A stretch of DNA of 64,000 bases. Origin: Chitinophagales bacterium (GTDB lineage Bacteria; Bacteroidota; Bacteroidia; Chitinophagales; UBA2359). The stretch covers positions 744,001-808,000 of the forward strand of contig JAWKLZ010000002.1 of assembly GCA_041392475.1 (NCBI GenBank), read 5' to 3'. A program made the translations under genes and the position numbers. Below the pieces are notes generated by a model, which saw nothing but the letters and a program-made list of their open reading frames with translations, was not told where the DNA came from and searched no databases. Below are positions 25,744 to 35,500 of this stretch, piece by piece; positions within the stretch are counted from its first letter, which is position 1, and each line of letters begins with the position of its first letter.

Positions 25744-26724
25744 TTAATTTTGATTTGAAAAATACTGCTTTTCTGTTTCAAAATCCAAGAATGGATATTG
25801 GATTTCCAAAACTTCAATTAACTTCAATTGTCGCTGCAAAAAAAACAAATGAGCCTGGCTTTTTGGATTTCGAGGACGGTGATTTTTGGCATTCAAAATC
25901 TTCTCTATTTTCCCCTTCAATTTCTCTGTAGCATCATCAAAATATACCGTTTGAAACTTTTCCCAAATATAGTCAATTGCAGTGGTATTGGGATGCAACA
26001 TATCTGACTCATAGAAGCGGTAATCTCGCAAATCGTCCATCATAATTTCATAAGCAGGAAAATAATGTGTATTTTCTATCTTTTGCTTCAATTCATGTAT
26101 TGCCACCAAAAGTGTCGATTTACTCAACTGATTGTCAATCGCTCCGTTTTTCCAGTGGCGAATAGGACTTAGCGTAAAAATGGTTTGCAATTTTGGGTTT
26201 ACCTCTTGAATTTGCTGCAATGTAGGTACAAGCGTATCAACGATGTCTTTTACCGATACTTGATAATGGTCGAATTGTTTTTGGGGAATCTTGTGGCAAT
26301 TTGCTACTATTTGCCCCGATTCTTTCCATTTATAGACAAAGGATGTTCCAAAAGTGAGGATTAAATAATCGGTTTGCTTCAGAAAATCTGTTGCCCTTTT
26401 CAGTTCCTGATTAATGCGTTGAAGGCATTGATTTTGGTCGGTATTTGAAAATTTACCGTGGTGCTTCCAACTGTGCCATTGTTCATTGAAGTAGTGTAAG
26501 TCGTTGATGGTAAAAGGTTTTTCGGCGAGCAAACTTTGCAGACAAGCATTGAGAGACATAGGATTGTACAAAATACCAAAGGGGTTCACCATTGCAGGAA
26601 ATTTTAGGCTTTGCATTTGGTTTCCAATATTTTCTGTAAAACATGAACCTATGAATAGGCATTTGTTTTGGTAGGTAATTTTGTGAGGCGAAGGAATCAC
26701 TTGAATAGATGTTCTAAATTCCAT
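25744..26724 (-). CDS. GSCFA domain-containing protein
   Basis: A 326-residue cytoplasmic protein. The name-giving motif is visible as CLFIGSCFTENIGNQM (near residue 27), followed by NPFGILYNPMSLNACL and, later, LILTFGTSFVYKW and FTLSPIRHW, which together give the SGNH-hydrolase-like layout of the family. Members are common in Bacteroidota; their substrate is not established. The gene overlaps the start of the nuclease gene's 3' end by 11 bases. Confidence 0.93.
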   Translation of the reverse strand: MEFRTSIQVIPSPHKITYQNKCLFIGSCFTENIGNQMQSLKFPAMVNPFGILYNPMSLNACLQSLLAEKPFTINDLHYFNEQWHSWKHHGKFSNTDQNQCLQRINQELKRATDFLKQTDYLILTFGTSFVYKWKESGQIVANCHKIPQKQFDHYQVSVKDIVDTLVPTLQQIQEVNPKLQTIFTLSPIRHWKNGAIDNQLSKSTLLVAIHELKQKIENTHYFPAYEIMMDDLRDYRFYESDMLHPNTTAIDYIWEKFQTVYFDDATEKLKGKIEKILNAKNHRPRNPKSQAHLFFLQRQLKLIEVLEIQYPFLDFETEKQYFSNQN

Positions 26725-27655
26725 CGACTATTTTTTTGATTTGTTCTATACTCAAACCCGTTGTTTTGCTCACTATTTCGATGTCGGCGAATTGCAGCAT
26801 GGTTTTGGCAATTTGTTCTTTTTCTTTTTCTGCTTTCTCCAATGCTTCTAACCTTTGTTGCTCTGCTTTCTCCAATGCTGCCTTTTTTTCTTTTTCCGCT
26901 TGCTCCAAGATTTCCTTCTCTCGTTTTTGAACATCTTGTTCAATCAAATCCCCATATTCTGTTCGGTATTCTATCTCTCGAAGTTGTCGTTCGGTATAGC
27001 CCGACAAATCCAAATCACCAAAAGCTTCGACTACTTCATCTGTGTGAATGGCGTTTCGTATTTGTTCGGCTCGTCTTGGGTCAGGAATCACATCCAATAC
27101 CAGCCATTCAGCCAAAGTATTTTGATGTTGAGTCCGCAAGATTTTTACCAATTCCTTCCATTTTGGTAGATTTCGAGGGTACAATGCCTTGATGGTCCAG
27201 TCAAATGTCCAATCCGAATCCTCTTTGTTGGAACACAAAGAAACCGTTTCTACAATATCGTTGTGCGGAGGTTTGAGGTCAAACAACCAGCACACACTGT
27301 AACAAGCAACGACATTGGAGTAATCGTCACCAGACTTGAATTGGCTGGAATAATTGCGACAATGGTAGTCCAAAAATCGAGGAATAGCCAATTTGTTGGT
27401 GCCTTTTTGGATTTCTATCAAGATTCGATTTCCTTCTTGGTCTTTGCAGAAAATATCTATGACATTGTGTTTGCTTTCATTGACCAATCTATTTTTTCCC
27501 TTAATGATGAATTCCGTTTCGCTAAAAGATACTTCTTGAATAGGAGATTTTAAGTTTTCTTTCAATACGGCATTGAGAAAAGCTCGTGTGATGTGCGGTT
27601 TTTTGCCAAACACTCTTTTGAAGAAAATATCGTATTTTATTCGTCCAAATTCCAT
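26714..27655 (-). CDS. Rpn/PD-(D/E)XK nuclease family protein
   Basis: A 313-residue protein, started at the ATG at 27655 (MEFGRIKYDIFFKRVFGKK). This avoids a 50-bp overlap with the upstream enzyme gene. The nuclease core reads KHNVIDIFCKDQEGNRILIEIQKG, with the Asp and the E-x-Q of the PD-(D/E)XK fold in the order of the PDDEXK_2 family (often misnamed transposase). The C-terminal third is a long Lys/Glu coiled coil (about 240-290) ending in TTGLSIEQIKKIVDGI, a usual tail for the family. Relatives promote RecA-independent recombination in E. coli. No element ends are seen around it. Confidence 0.9.
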   Translation of the reverse strand: MEFGRIKYDIFFKRVFGKKPHITRAFLNAVLKENLKSPIQEVSFSETEFIIKGKNRLVNESKHNVIDIFCKDQEGNRILIEIQKGTNKLAIPRFLDYHCRNYSSQFKSGDDYSNVVACYSVCWLFDLKPPHNDIVETVSLCSNKEDSDWTFDWTIKALYPRNLPKWKELVKILRTQHQNTLAEWLVLDVIPDPRRAEQIRNAIHTDEVVEAFGDLDLSGYTERQLREIEYRTEYGDLIEQDVQKREKEILEQAEKEKKAALEKAEQQRLEALEKAEKEKEQIAKTMLQFADIEIVSKTTGLSIEQIKKIVDGI

Positions 27656-27662
27656 GAGATTT

Positions 27663-29201
27663 TTATATTTTGAAAACTCTGGCAAAATAGCTGCCCATTT
27701 CCTCGACCAAGGCATCTTTATTATCCTCTACTTCAATGCCTGCCAATGCTTTAGCCAAGCGTTTTTTGTACTCCAACTGCATTTGGCGACCAATTTGGAT
27801 GCGCTGTGCTTGTGGTGAACCTGCGCCGTGCATAGATTCGGTGAGATAGCCAACGGCATTGCGTCCGAGAGTCATGTTTTCTATCAAACGCAAAATTCGC
27901 ATTCGATGTTCTGTTTTGACATCTGCCCGTCCTTGCAAATATTTTTGGATCAATTTACCGATTTTGGGATGGTTCAGTTCTTGTTCAGAAGGCATAGTAG
28001 CAACCAATCCGCCCGCCAAGTCTTGCGCCAATCGTCCAATTTCGTAGGGCATTTTGGTGACATGGTGTTTGCAGACATTCGACAACATTCCGTCACAGAT
28101 ATAGGCTCCCGATTTGGTGGCATACCCTTGATGGGAAGACGCAATTCCTGTGGCGTAAATGGTTTCGTTGAGATGGGTCATTTCCACGAGTTTGTCCTTG
28201 ATGTGCGATACATTTGGGATACCATTGTAGTCTGCAATGGTTGCTGCTGCGCCAATCAAAACATCCCCCAATCCGCTTTTGCAGACATAGCTCCTTCGGT
28301 GATAGGCGGTGAAACGCTCTACCAACATGGAAGCAAAATCGTATTCGCCATCCATGAAAATATATTTGTTGGGAATAAATACTTCCTCAAAAATCACCAT
28401 TGCCTCCTGTCCTCCATATTTTGCATTTCCAACATCTATATCTCCTGCTTCCATGCTCCGCATATCACAACTTTGCCGACCGTATATATAAGTAATTCCT
28501 TTTGCATCAACGGGTACTGCACCAACAATTGCATAATCTTTGTCGCCTTCTCCCAATCGCATCGTTGGCATGACCAGCATCCAATGTGAATTAATGCAGC
28601 CTGTTTGGTGGGCTTTTGCGCCGCTGATGTAAACTCCTTCGGCGGTTCGGCGGACAACATGCACAAACATATCTGGGTCAGCTTGTTGGTGTGGGGCCAA
28701 ACTTCTGTCACCTTTCACATCAGTCATCGCTCCTCCAATCACATGGTTGTAGCGATGCGTAAGGGCGATGAACTCTTTGAAGCGTTGGTGATAAGGAGTA
28801 TTGTATTTTTCATCTATTTCGTAACTAACTGAATACAAAGAATTAAAAGCATCCATTCCAACGCAGCGTTGAAAACAAGTACCTGTCAATTGTCCTAATT
28901 TTCGCTGCATTTTGTTCTGCAATACCATATCCTCGGTACTTGTCACAACGTGTAAGAAACGGCTGATACGCTCTCCTGTGAAAGGTGAAATGACGGATGC
29001 CAATTCGGGGGCTTCAATGGCTAAATCATACGTCCGCGCAAGGGCATTGATGGACGGCCGAATCATGGGATGGTCAACGGGTTCTTCAACGAGCTCTCCA
29101 AAAAGATAAATTACTAATTTTCTTCCTCTTAGGCTATTGATGTAGTCTTCGCCTGTGGTGATTTTTTTGTGTTTGGGAGGAGATATTGTATCTGGTAACA
29201 T
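27663..29201 (-). CDS. 4-hydroxybutyryl-CoA dehydratase / HpaB-family flavoenzyme
   Basis: A 512-residue protein of the family that includes 4-hydroxyphenylacetate 3-hydroxylase (HpaB) and 4-hydroxybutyryl-CoA dehydratase (AbfD). GTCFQRCVGMDAFNS has the CxxxC that supplies two iron-sulfur ligands in AbfD and is absent from HpaB. The His ligand position is in VEMTHLNETIYATG, but the fourth ligand, a Cys a few residues later in AbfD, appears to be Ala/Thr here. AKAHQTGCINSHWMLVMPT and PYEIGRLAQDLAGGLVATMPSE are strong family blocks. It should bind FAD and act on an acyl-CoA or aromatic substrate; which one is unclear. It heads a minus-strand run with the nuclease, GSCFA and MoaD. Confidence 0.88.
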   Translation of the reverse strand: MLPDTISPPKHKKITTGEDYINSLRGRKLVIYLFGELVEEPVDHPMIRPSINALARTYDLAIEAPELASVISPFTGERISRFLHVVTSTEDMVLQNKMQRKLGQLTGTCFQRCVGMDAFNSLYSVSYEIDEKYNTPYHQRFKEFIALTHRYNHVIGGAMTDVKGDRSLAPHQQADPDMFVHVVRRTAEGVYISGAKAHQTGCINSHWMLVMPTMRLGEGDKDYAIVGAVPVDAKGITYIYGRQSCDMRSMEAGDIDVGNAKYGGQEAMVIFEEVFIPNKYIFMDGEYDFASMLVERFTAYHRRSYVCKSGLGDVLIGAAATIADYNGIPNVSHIKDKLVEMTHLNETIYATGIASSHQGYATKSGAYICDGMLSNVCKHHVTKMPYEIGRLAQDLAGGLVATMPSEQELNHPKIGKLIQKYLQGRADVKTEHRMRILRLIENMTLGRNAVGYLTESMHGAGSPQAQRIQIGRQMQLEYKKRLAKALAGIEVEDNKDALVEEMGSYFARVFKI

Positions 29202-29263
29202 CTTGATTGCGTAATTTTAAGGAAATAAGGATTGTTGTATTTGGGATGTCCAACAACATTTTC

Positions 29264-29271
29264 CAAAGATA
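29264..29271 (-). promoter_or_regulatory. -7 box for the AbfD/HpaB-family gene
   Basis: On the minus strand TATCTTTG, an exact TAnnTTTG match, 63 bp upstream of the ATG at 29201. Confidence 0.4.
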
Positions 29272-29302
29272 TTAAATCCTTTTTAAAATCAGGCATCCGC
29301 TT

Positions 29303-29662
29303 TCACTTCCATTTCAACTTCCTCCTATTCAAAATATTCATCATAAATCCATTTACTCCCCACAAAATCAAACTGAAGGCAATGGCAGTGAGCCAATTAT
29401 TGACATAAAAACCCACAGTCAATTGATCTATCATCAATATCAATGCAGAATTGAGAATGAGAATGAATAAGCCTAATGTTGTGAGGGTTTTTGGCAAGGT
29501 TAAAAAGGCAAGTATCGGGCGGCTAAAGGTATTGATTACTGCAAGCCACATAGATACGACAAAAGCTGCCATAAAGCCCTTGACAAGTACACCCGGTAAT
29601 ATATATGCAGTGATGACCACTGCAATACTATTGATGAGTAAATTCACCAATCGCTTTTGCAT
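29303..29662 (-). CDS. Phage holin family (4-TM, DUF/PF04020) membrane protein
   Basis: A 119-residue inner-membrane protein with four helices. LLINSIAVVITAYILPGVLVKGF and AFVVSMWLAVINTFSRPILAFLTLPKTLTTLGLFILILNSALILMI are the conserved core of the mycobacterial-type 4-TM holin superfamily, with the signature LPGV and NxxxRPILxxLTLPxTxxTLGLFxxxxN. It is a chromosomal housekeeping-type gene in many Bacteroidota; no lysis genes lie near. Function unknown. Confidence 0.9.
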   Translation of the reverse strand: MQKRLVNLLINSIAVVITAYILPGVLVKGFMAAFVVSMWLAVINTFSRPILAFLTLPKTLTTLGLFILILNSALILMIDQLTVGFYVNNWLTAIAFSLILWGVNGFMMNILNRRKLKWK

Positions 29663-30107
29663 GGAGTTCTTACTTTGGTTAACTTAAATATTTCCAAAAA
29701 AGGTGGGCTTCTATTTTAATGACCAAAAAGACATAGAAGTTCCAGAATCGTTGATTTTTCTTCGATTTTTATGTTTAAGAGTGGTAAGAGAATGGTTTAA
29801 ATTCGAGCGTACACCTACCAATTCCGTGTATTGAAAGTGGAGCATCTATTTCCCGAATTTTGGTAATAAACAAAAGTAAATCAATAAAAAATGATGTTGT
29901 GGTTGGTATATAGTAGATGGCAGAAAAATAATTCCTTTTGATTGATTACTTATATCTTGTGATACGGAAAAGGAGGCGATGGGTTGGGTTTTGAATGTCT
30001 GTTTAATGTAAAGAAATTGAATTAGGGGATATTTATAAAAAATGCTTATCAGATATGTGGAACAATATCCGATAAGCATTGAAGGTATAGTCTATGAAAC
30101 TTGATTT
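29663..30107. other. Intergenic region, 445 bp
   Basis: AT-rich DNA upstream of the holin-like gene. Its only clear structure is the terminator of the ATP-grasp gene at 30041-30080. A 77-codon frame at 29846-30079 has no start context or homology that I recognise and overlaps the terminator, so it is not called. Confidence 0.55.
30041..30080 (-). terminator. Terminator after the ATP-grasp gene
   Basis: AATGCTTATC-GATAT pairs with ATATC-GATAAGCATT as a 16-bp stem with one mismatch and an 8-base loop. The minus strand continues with six T. It is 28 bp past the stop codon. Confidence 0.9.
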
Positions 30108-31322
30108 TTAGTTAGTAGGTTTGTCTGGAGCGGGTGCACTTGCATGAAAATCTTGAAAAACCCTTTGTGCATATTGGTCTAATAATTCCAGCACACGTTC
30201 ACGTTTATCGGATTTTACAATCATTCCTATGTGGTGGTCTTTGTACATTTTCCAGCAGATTTCAGCATCCGTAAAGCTGCTGTAGTCAGGATGTTGGTAC
30301 TTGATGAGGGATACAATAATACCTGTATAATGCTTTTGAATCTTGGGTAGTTTATAGCCACCGCCCGTAGCTTTCGCCACTTCAATTTTTGCCCACTCTC
30401 CCCATAAGTTGATGTCAGACGAAAATTCTACCATTTCGGCAAGATGTGCGCCTCCTACTCTTGAAGAAGTTTCTAAAAAGTAAAACTCGCCCGTTTCTTT
30501 CGACTTGATATACTCTGTATGAGAGGCACTGTATTGCATTCCAAAAGCTTTCATCACTTCTTTGTTGAGTTTCTGCAATTCTTTGTCATCTTTTCCGCCA
30601 TATTGTGCTATACTTGAACGGAATATACCTCCGCCATGAGCTACTTCAAAGGGAGTATTTAGGTATTGTGAAGTACGTGCAAAAATTACTTTACCATCTA
30701 CACTCAAAGCATCTACATGAAACACATCTCCTGGCCGAAACTGCTCAATGAGGTAATTGTGTCTTTTTTCACCGAGTTTTTCTAGATGTTTCCAAAGATC
30801 TTCGGCAGAATGAATTTTGGTAATCCCCGTTGCAGAGGCTTCTGAGCGTGGTTTGACCAACCAAGGGGCTTCTACTTTTGCTACATAATCATGAATTTCT
30901 TGGTCGTTGAATAAACCACTAAATGCAGGAACATTGATTCCTGCATCTGCTGCTTTCACCCGCATGGCCAATTTATCACGAAAATAGCGGCAAGTTGTTT
31001 GCCCCATTCCTGAAATGCGAAAATGCTCTCTTAGCAATGCTGCTTTTTCTACATCAAAATCATCCAATGCTACAATTCTATCTATCTTTCTGGTTCGCAT
31101 CAACCAAGACATCCCTTGAATCATATCTGCTTGATTCCATTGTCCGTCCTCATTTTCCACCATATAAAATGTTTCATCAATAGCTTCTTTAGGCCATTTT
31201 TCATGCTCCAGTTTTTTAGATGTAAGCAAATACACTTTACTGCCTGTTGCTTTACAAGCACGTAGAAAATCTGCTCCTTTAAAAAAAGAAGCGATACAGA
31301 GAAAGGTTGGTTTCATATCCAT
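30108..31322 (-). CDS. ATP-grasp domain-containing enzyme
   Basis: A 404-residue cytoplasmic protein. The N-terminal 110 residues form a pre-ATP-grasp Rossmann-like domain (CIASFFKGADFLRACKATGSKVYLLTSKK). The ATP-grasp core has the lysine-bearing strand EAPWLVKPRSEASATGITKI and the hinge EQFRPGDVFHVDALSVDGK. The metal-binding end is EFYFLETSSRVGGAHLAEMVE, with the Glu and Arg that bind Mg-ATP. These enzymes ligate a carboxylate to an amine or thiol; the partner substrate is not evident. MKPTF at the third residue is an equally good start. A -7 box and terminator suggest a single-gene unit. Confidence 0.9.
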   Translation of the reverse strand: MDMKPTFLCIASFFKGADFLRACKATGSKVYLLTSKKLEHEKWPKEAIDETFYMVENEDGQWNQADMIQGMSWLMRTRKIDRIVALDDFDVEKAALLREHFRISGMGQTTCRYFRDKLAMRVKAADAGINVPAFSGLFNDQEIHDYVAKVEAPWLVKPRSEASATGITKIHSAEDLWKHLEKLGEKRHNYLIEQFRPGDVFHVDALSVDGKVIFARTSQYLNTPFEVAHGGGIFRSSIAQYGGKDDKELQKLNKEVMKAFGMQYSASHTEYIKSKETGEFYFLETSSRVGGAHLAEMVEFSSDINLWGEWAKIEVAKATGGGYKLPKIQKHYTGIIVSLIKYQHPDYSSFTDAEICWKMYKDHHIGMIVKSDKRERVLELLDQYAQRVFQDFHASAPAPDKPTN

Positions 31323-31375
31323 ATTTTGTTGATGTAAAATAGAATTGTTAGGTTTGAGTGTTGATTTTGGGGGCG

Positions 31376-31383
31376 CAAAGGTA
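31376..31383 (-). promoter_or_regulatory. -7 box for the ATP-grasp gene
   Basis: On the minus strand TACCTTTG, an exact TAnnTTTG match, 54 bp upstream of the start at 31322. Confidence 0.45.
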
Positions 31384-31434
31384 GAAAAATTGAAGGAGGA
31401 AAAACAGATACGAAGGTTAATATTTCGTTAAGAA

Positions 31435-31480
31435 AAAACGGATTGATTAGAGTGATATTTACCTCTAACCAATCCGTTTT
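31435..31480 (-). terminator. Terminator after the coiled-coil protein gene
   Basis: AAAACGGATTGATTAGAG at 31435-31452 pairs with 31463-31480 with a single mismatch. The minus strand continues as T6, 26 bp past the stop at 31507. Confidence 0.9.
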
Positions 31481-31506
31481 AGGAACACCGCATTGATTTG
31501 TTTGTG

Positions 31507-32367
31507 TTATTGTTGTGAGCGAATCGAATGCAAGTTGTATTTCAATTGCTCTACTTTTTGGATTTGTTCGTGGGTCATTTTATTTCTATCTTCTTGAATC
31601 AAGCTATTTTGTTCAATATCTGTTTCTGCTTTATTGATTGCTTGTTTATAATTTTCAATGTCTTTGACAAGTTGGTCGTATTCAGCCTGCAATTTTTGTC
31701 TGGCCTTGTCCATTTGGTACAAAGTTTTTTCTTCTGTTTCTAATTCTTCGCTCACTGCTTTGTAGGATTCTGTAATTGCAAAATCTCGTATCATTGCCAA
31801 ACCTACTTCGTATTTTTCTGCATTGGTAGGGCTTGCGAGATATCCTTTTTCTTCTCCCAAATCGAAAAATACTTTTAGAAGAGTACCTTCTGGATGTGGC
31901 TGAACCATTGAGTAGATATCTACTGTATTTTCGCTGAGTCCGTCAATGTATGCCTCTTTAGATAAAAATTCACTTCCATACATTTTTGGTTTTGCACCAA
32001 AGTCTTTGAGATATTTTTTCCAACTTTTTGCTACATCAACTGCATTCGCACTCGGAATAGATACCCTGATTCCTGGTCGCTGTCCTTGACTCATAAACTC
32101 GAAGATTTCTGTTGATTCAACAGCGGGAGGAGCTTCCAATTCTATTTGTAGCGGACCGATTGTTACCGTTTGTTTACCATTATCTTGAGAAGGAGGAATG
32201 GGAGTTTCACCCATTTGCATTGAAGGTTGTGACGATTCGGCGGGTTTGTTATTACTTGCATTTGGGGGGATAAATTGGTATTGATTGGGGGTTTGTGCAA
32301 GGGAACTTTCCGCAAACATCATCAATAATCCAGCAAGTATCGTAAGTATGACTTTAGATTTTTCCAT
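31507..32367 (-). CDS. Secreted coiled-coil protein, function unknown
   Basis: A 286-residue exported protein with a signal peptide (VILTILAGLLMMFAESSLAQ), a Pro/Ser/Gln-rich linker (about 25-65), a compact alpha/beta domain (about 75-190, FEFMSQGQRPGIRVSIPSANAVDVAKSWKKYLKDFGAK) and a long C-terminal coiled coil (about 200-280, ETEEKTLYQMDKARQKLQAEYDQLVKDIENYKQ). I do not recognise the family. It is transcribed alone between its own terminator and that of the upstream PorE-like gene. Confidence 0.75.
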   Translation of the reverse strand: MEKSKVILTILAGLLMMFAESSLAQTPNQYQFIPPNASNNKPAESSQPSMQMGETPIPPSQDNGKQTVTIGPLQIELEAPPAVESTEIFEFMSQGQRPGIRVSIPSANAVDVAKSWKKYLKDFGAKPKMYGSEFLSKEAYIDGLSENTVDIYSMVQPHPEGTLLKVFFDLGEEKGYLASPTNAEKYEVGLAMIRDFAITESYKAVSEELETEEKTLYQMDKARQKLQAEYDQLVKDIENYKQAINKAETDIEQNSLIQEDRNKMTHEQIQKVEQLKYNLHSIRSQQ

Positions 32368-32437
32368 ATTACTAATATAAGGGTTTTTATTGAAATTTTA
32401 AATGATTGTTGAAATTTTGGTATTATTGGTTAAAAAT

Positions 32438-32472
32438 AAGCCCTAATACTGCGATAAGCACTATTAGGGCTT
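32438..32472 (-). terminator. Terminator after the PorE-like gene
   Basis: AAGCCCTAATA pairs with TATTAGGGCTT across a 13-base loop. The minus strand continues ATTTTTAACC. It is 90 bp past the stop at 32563. Confidence 0.8.
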
Positions 32473-32562
32473 GCTATAATAGGATTTATTGTAGCAAAGT
32501 TAAAAAAATATCTTGCAGTTACTAACTACAACGAATTTTTGAGGTGATATGGTATATATTAT

Positions 32563-35500
32563 CTACCGACCAATTCTCAATCCATTTTTATATTTTACCA
32601 CAAAAGCATCGCCATAGCCCCGTTGTTTTAATTCTAACAAGGCTTGTTCTACATTTGTTTTATCTGTGAAACTACCTAAAATAACCCGTTTTACACCTGT
32701 ACTAGTTGTTTCGGTATCGACAAATCCCAAATCGTTTAGTTGATTGAAAGTTGCCATATCTGGTGAGCGATAAGCACCCAACTGAATTTTATATTCTGTG
32801 CCTTCTCCGATTGAGCTTGAGGAAGATGCAGTAAAGTCCGTTGTAATATCAGTATCATCAATTGTCTCGGTAGTCGTTGCAGTAGTAGTTGTGGTCGTTG
32901 TGTTATTCGTATCTGGCACATAATAATCATAAACACCTTTGCCTGAAGTAGATGTTCCTGATTGAATACAACAATTTTTATCAAGGATCACTTCACCTGT
33001 AATGGGGTCTCTGTCATAGTAAGTAGGCGTATTGTTGTTGGTGTAAGGCGTGGTAGTGCTTGAACTGCTACCACTATATGTGCTGGAATTGGAGGTACTT
33101 GAATCGATATTGTAGTCATAACTTGAAGTAGAGGAACTGCTGCTACTTGAACTTGAATAACTGCTGCTTCCGCTGCTACTTGTATGTGATAGTCGTTTAC
33201 CACCACTACCAAAATAACGAGGTAGGCTATAAATTGCATTGGAGTTATATCCTGTAATTACAAATTCAGTACGTCTATTTTCTTGATGTTTGCCTTCATC
33301 ACAAGGTACGCCATCTGCACATTCGTTGGTCAATTGGTTTTCACCATAACCTTTTGCAGTCATTCTGCTGGGCACTACACCACGTGAGGTGATGTAATTT
33401 AAGGCAGATTGCGCTCGTTTATCAGAGAGGTCATCATTATAAGGATGTGTTCCTCTGGAATCTGTATGAGAACGAAGGTCAATGACTATACCTGGATTTT
33501 CGAACATAAACTTCACCACTTTGTCCAATTCTATAGATGCATCTGAACGTATGTTGGATTTGTCAAAATCATAGTAGATGTGGTTCAATTGAGGTAAAAC
33601 TCCGTCCAAGATAGGGTGATTTGGATCACTTCCCTTTCCATCATCTTTGAAAGTAATATCTGTTTTATTGCTATTTGGTGTGTTTCCGTTTGATATACTG
33701 CTATTTCCTTCTCCAATATTGGTTCGAGGGTCTCCTCCTTGGCTGTAAGGATTGTCACCGTCTCCAGTATATGGATTGTCACTATTTCCATTATATGGGT
33801 TGCCGCCATTACCACTATTTCCACGATTTGTATTGTTTGCATCTAAAGGAATTGGAGCAATTTCAATGTCCATACCTATCTTATTTTGCAGTGGATCTTC
33901 GCAGTCTATTCCTCTTGTAGAAACCGTCTTATTGGCAGTGAAATAGAATTCTTTGGTAGCATATATTACATAATCTGACTCAGAATTTAAGTAAGACTGA
34001 TACATCCCATCCGATTCGGTGACGAAGGTATTGTCATCACGGGTATCGGCATTGGTGATTGTGACAATGGCACCGCTAACAGGCAATCCTGTGGCTTTGT
34101 CGATTACCATTCCTTTCACTTCGCATCCTCCTTCGCCTGATGGGCCTGAACCTTCTGGACAGATTGGAATTTTCACGTTTATTTGTCTACCGTTCATACC
34201 TCCTACTGTAGAGATGCTTTCTTTTCCTTCTTGGTAGCCCATTTTGGTTGCTACAACGGTATATTCCTTATCAGGTGAAACAGGAAAGCTGAAAGTTCCA
34301 TTGAAGGTAGTTTTCTTTTTTTGCATGATTTTAGCTCCATCCATCAATTGTACCATCGAACCTTCAATGGGTACTTGTGTATTGCAGTCAATGACTACAC
34401 CTGTCATGATGTTGGTAAGTTTAGTGAAACTGTAAATATCATCGTCCCCTTTTCCGCCAGAACGGTTAGAAGAAAAATATCCTTTCTTATTGGTTGCGTC
34501 AATAATCATTGCAAAATCATCACCATTCGTATTGATAGGATAGCGAAGGTTGTCAGGACTACTCCAAGTTCCATCTTCCAATAACATGGTTGAGAAAAGG
34601 TCTAAACCTCCCAATCCAGGAAGTGCATCGGATGCAAAATAAAGGGTGCCGTCATCAGCCATAAAAGGAAACATTTCGTGCCCTTCGGTATTGATTTCTG
34701 GCCCCAAGTTCTCGGGTGCTCCCCAACTATCACCACTTCTATAACTGACATACATATCTACGCCACCATAACCTCCTGGCATATCTGAAGCGAAATACAA
34801 GGCTTGTCCATCAGGAGAAAGTGCTGGATGGCCTACTGAGTAGTCATCACTATTGAAGGGAATCGATTTAATTTCGCCCCATTTATCTCCTTCTGATTTT
34901 GACTCATAAATTTGAAGATTGACCGTTTTGAGTTTTTCTTCTGTATCATAGCCTATCTTGCCTTTGAAGTAATTGTTTCGTGTGAAATACATGGTTTCGA
35001 AGTCTTTGGAAAAACTTACTGTTCCTTCGTGCATCCAAGTATTTACTTTGCCTTTGAAGCTTTCGGGCGTACCAAGTTCTGAAGGATTTTCATCACTTTC
35101 GTTTTCGGAGTAAAAAAGGTCTAAGAAAGGGGCATTTCGCCAATTATACGTGCGTTGTGCGTGTTTTTCGCTTTGTTCAGAAGCATATACAATCCCTTCT
35201 TTGTAGAAAGCGGGACCAAAATCTGCCAAACTGGAGTTGATGTTATTGGCGAGGCTGACCTCATAAATGCCTGGATCGGTCAGAAAATAAGTAGATTCTT
35301 CGCAAGCTTCTACTTGTCTTAGTCCTCTTGTATCGGCAGGCACCAATTGTGCATACTCCAAAAAGAATTCTTTGGCTTCTTCAAATTTACCGTTGGCTTT
35401 CAAAGCCATTGCATAATAGTACTTGTGAATAGGCTCGCTTTCTGCAAGTTCTACCACCTGCTCATACCAGTATTCTGCCTCAACTGGCATGTTCATGTAT

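Noticed and set aside
26714..27655. Mobile element, because the family is often named transposase
   Set aside because: No inverted ends or target duplication are seen, and PDDEXK_2 proteins are nucleases of chromosomal loci.
27828..28589. 253-codon plus-strand frame
   Set aside because: It is the shadow of the AbfD/HpaB-family gene, whose motifs are clear.
5254..29662. Prophage remnant, because two holin-family genes occur
   Set aside because: Both belong to chromosomal holin-like families and no phage structural, lysis or integrase gene is near.
33060..33180. Repeat-rich DNA that looked like a tandem array
   Set aside because: It encodes the serine-rich linker of the PorE-like protein and follows codon periodicity.
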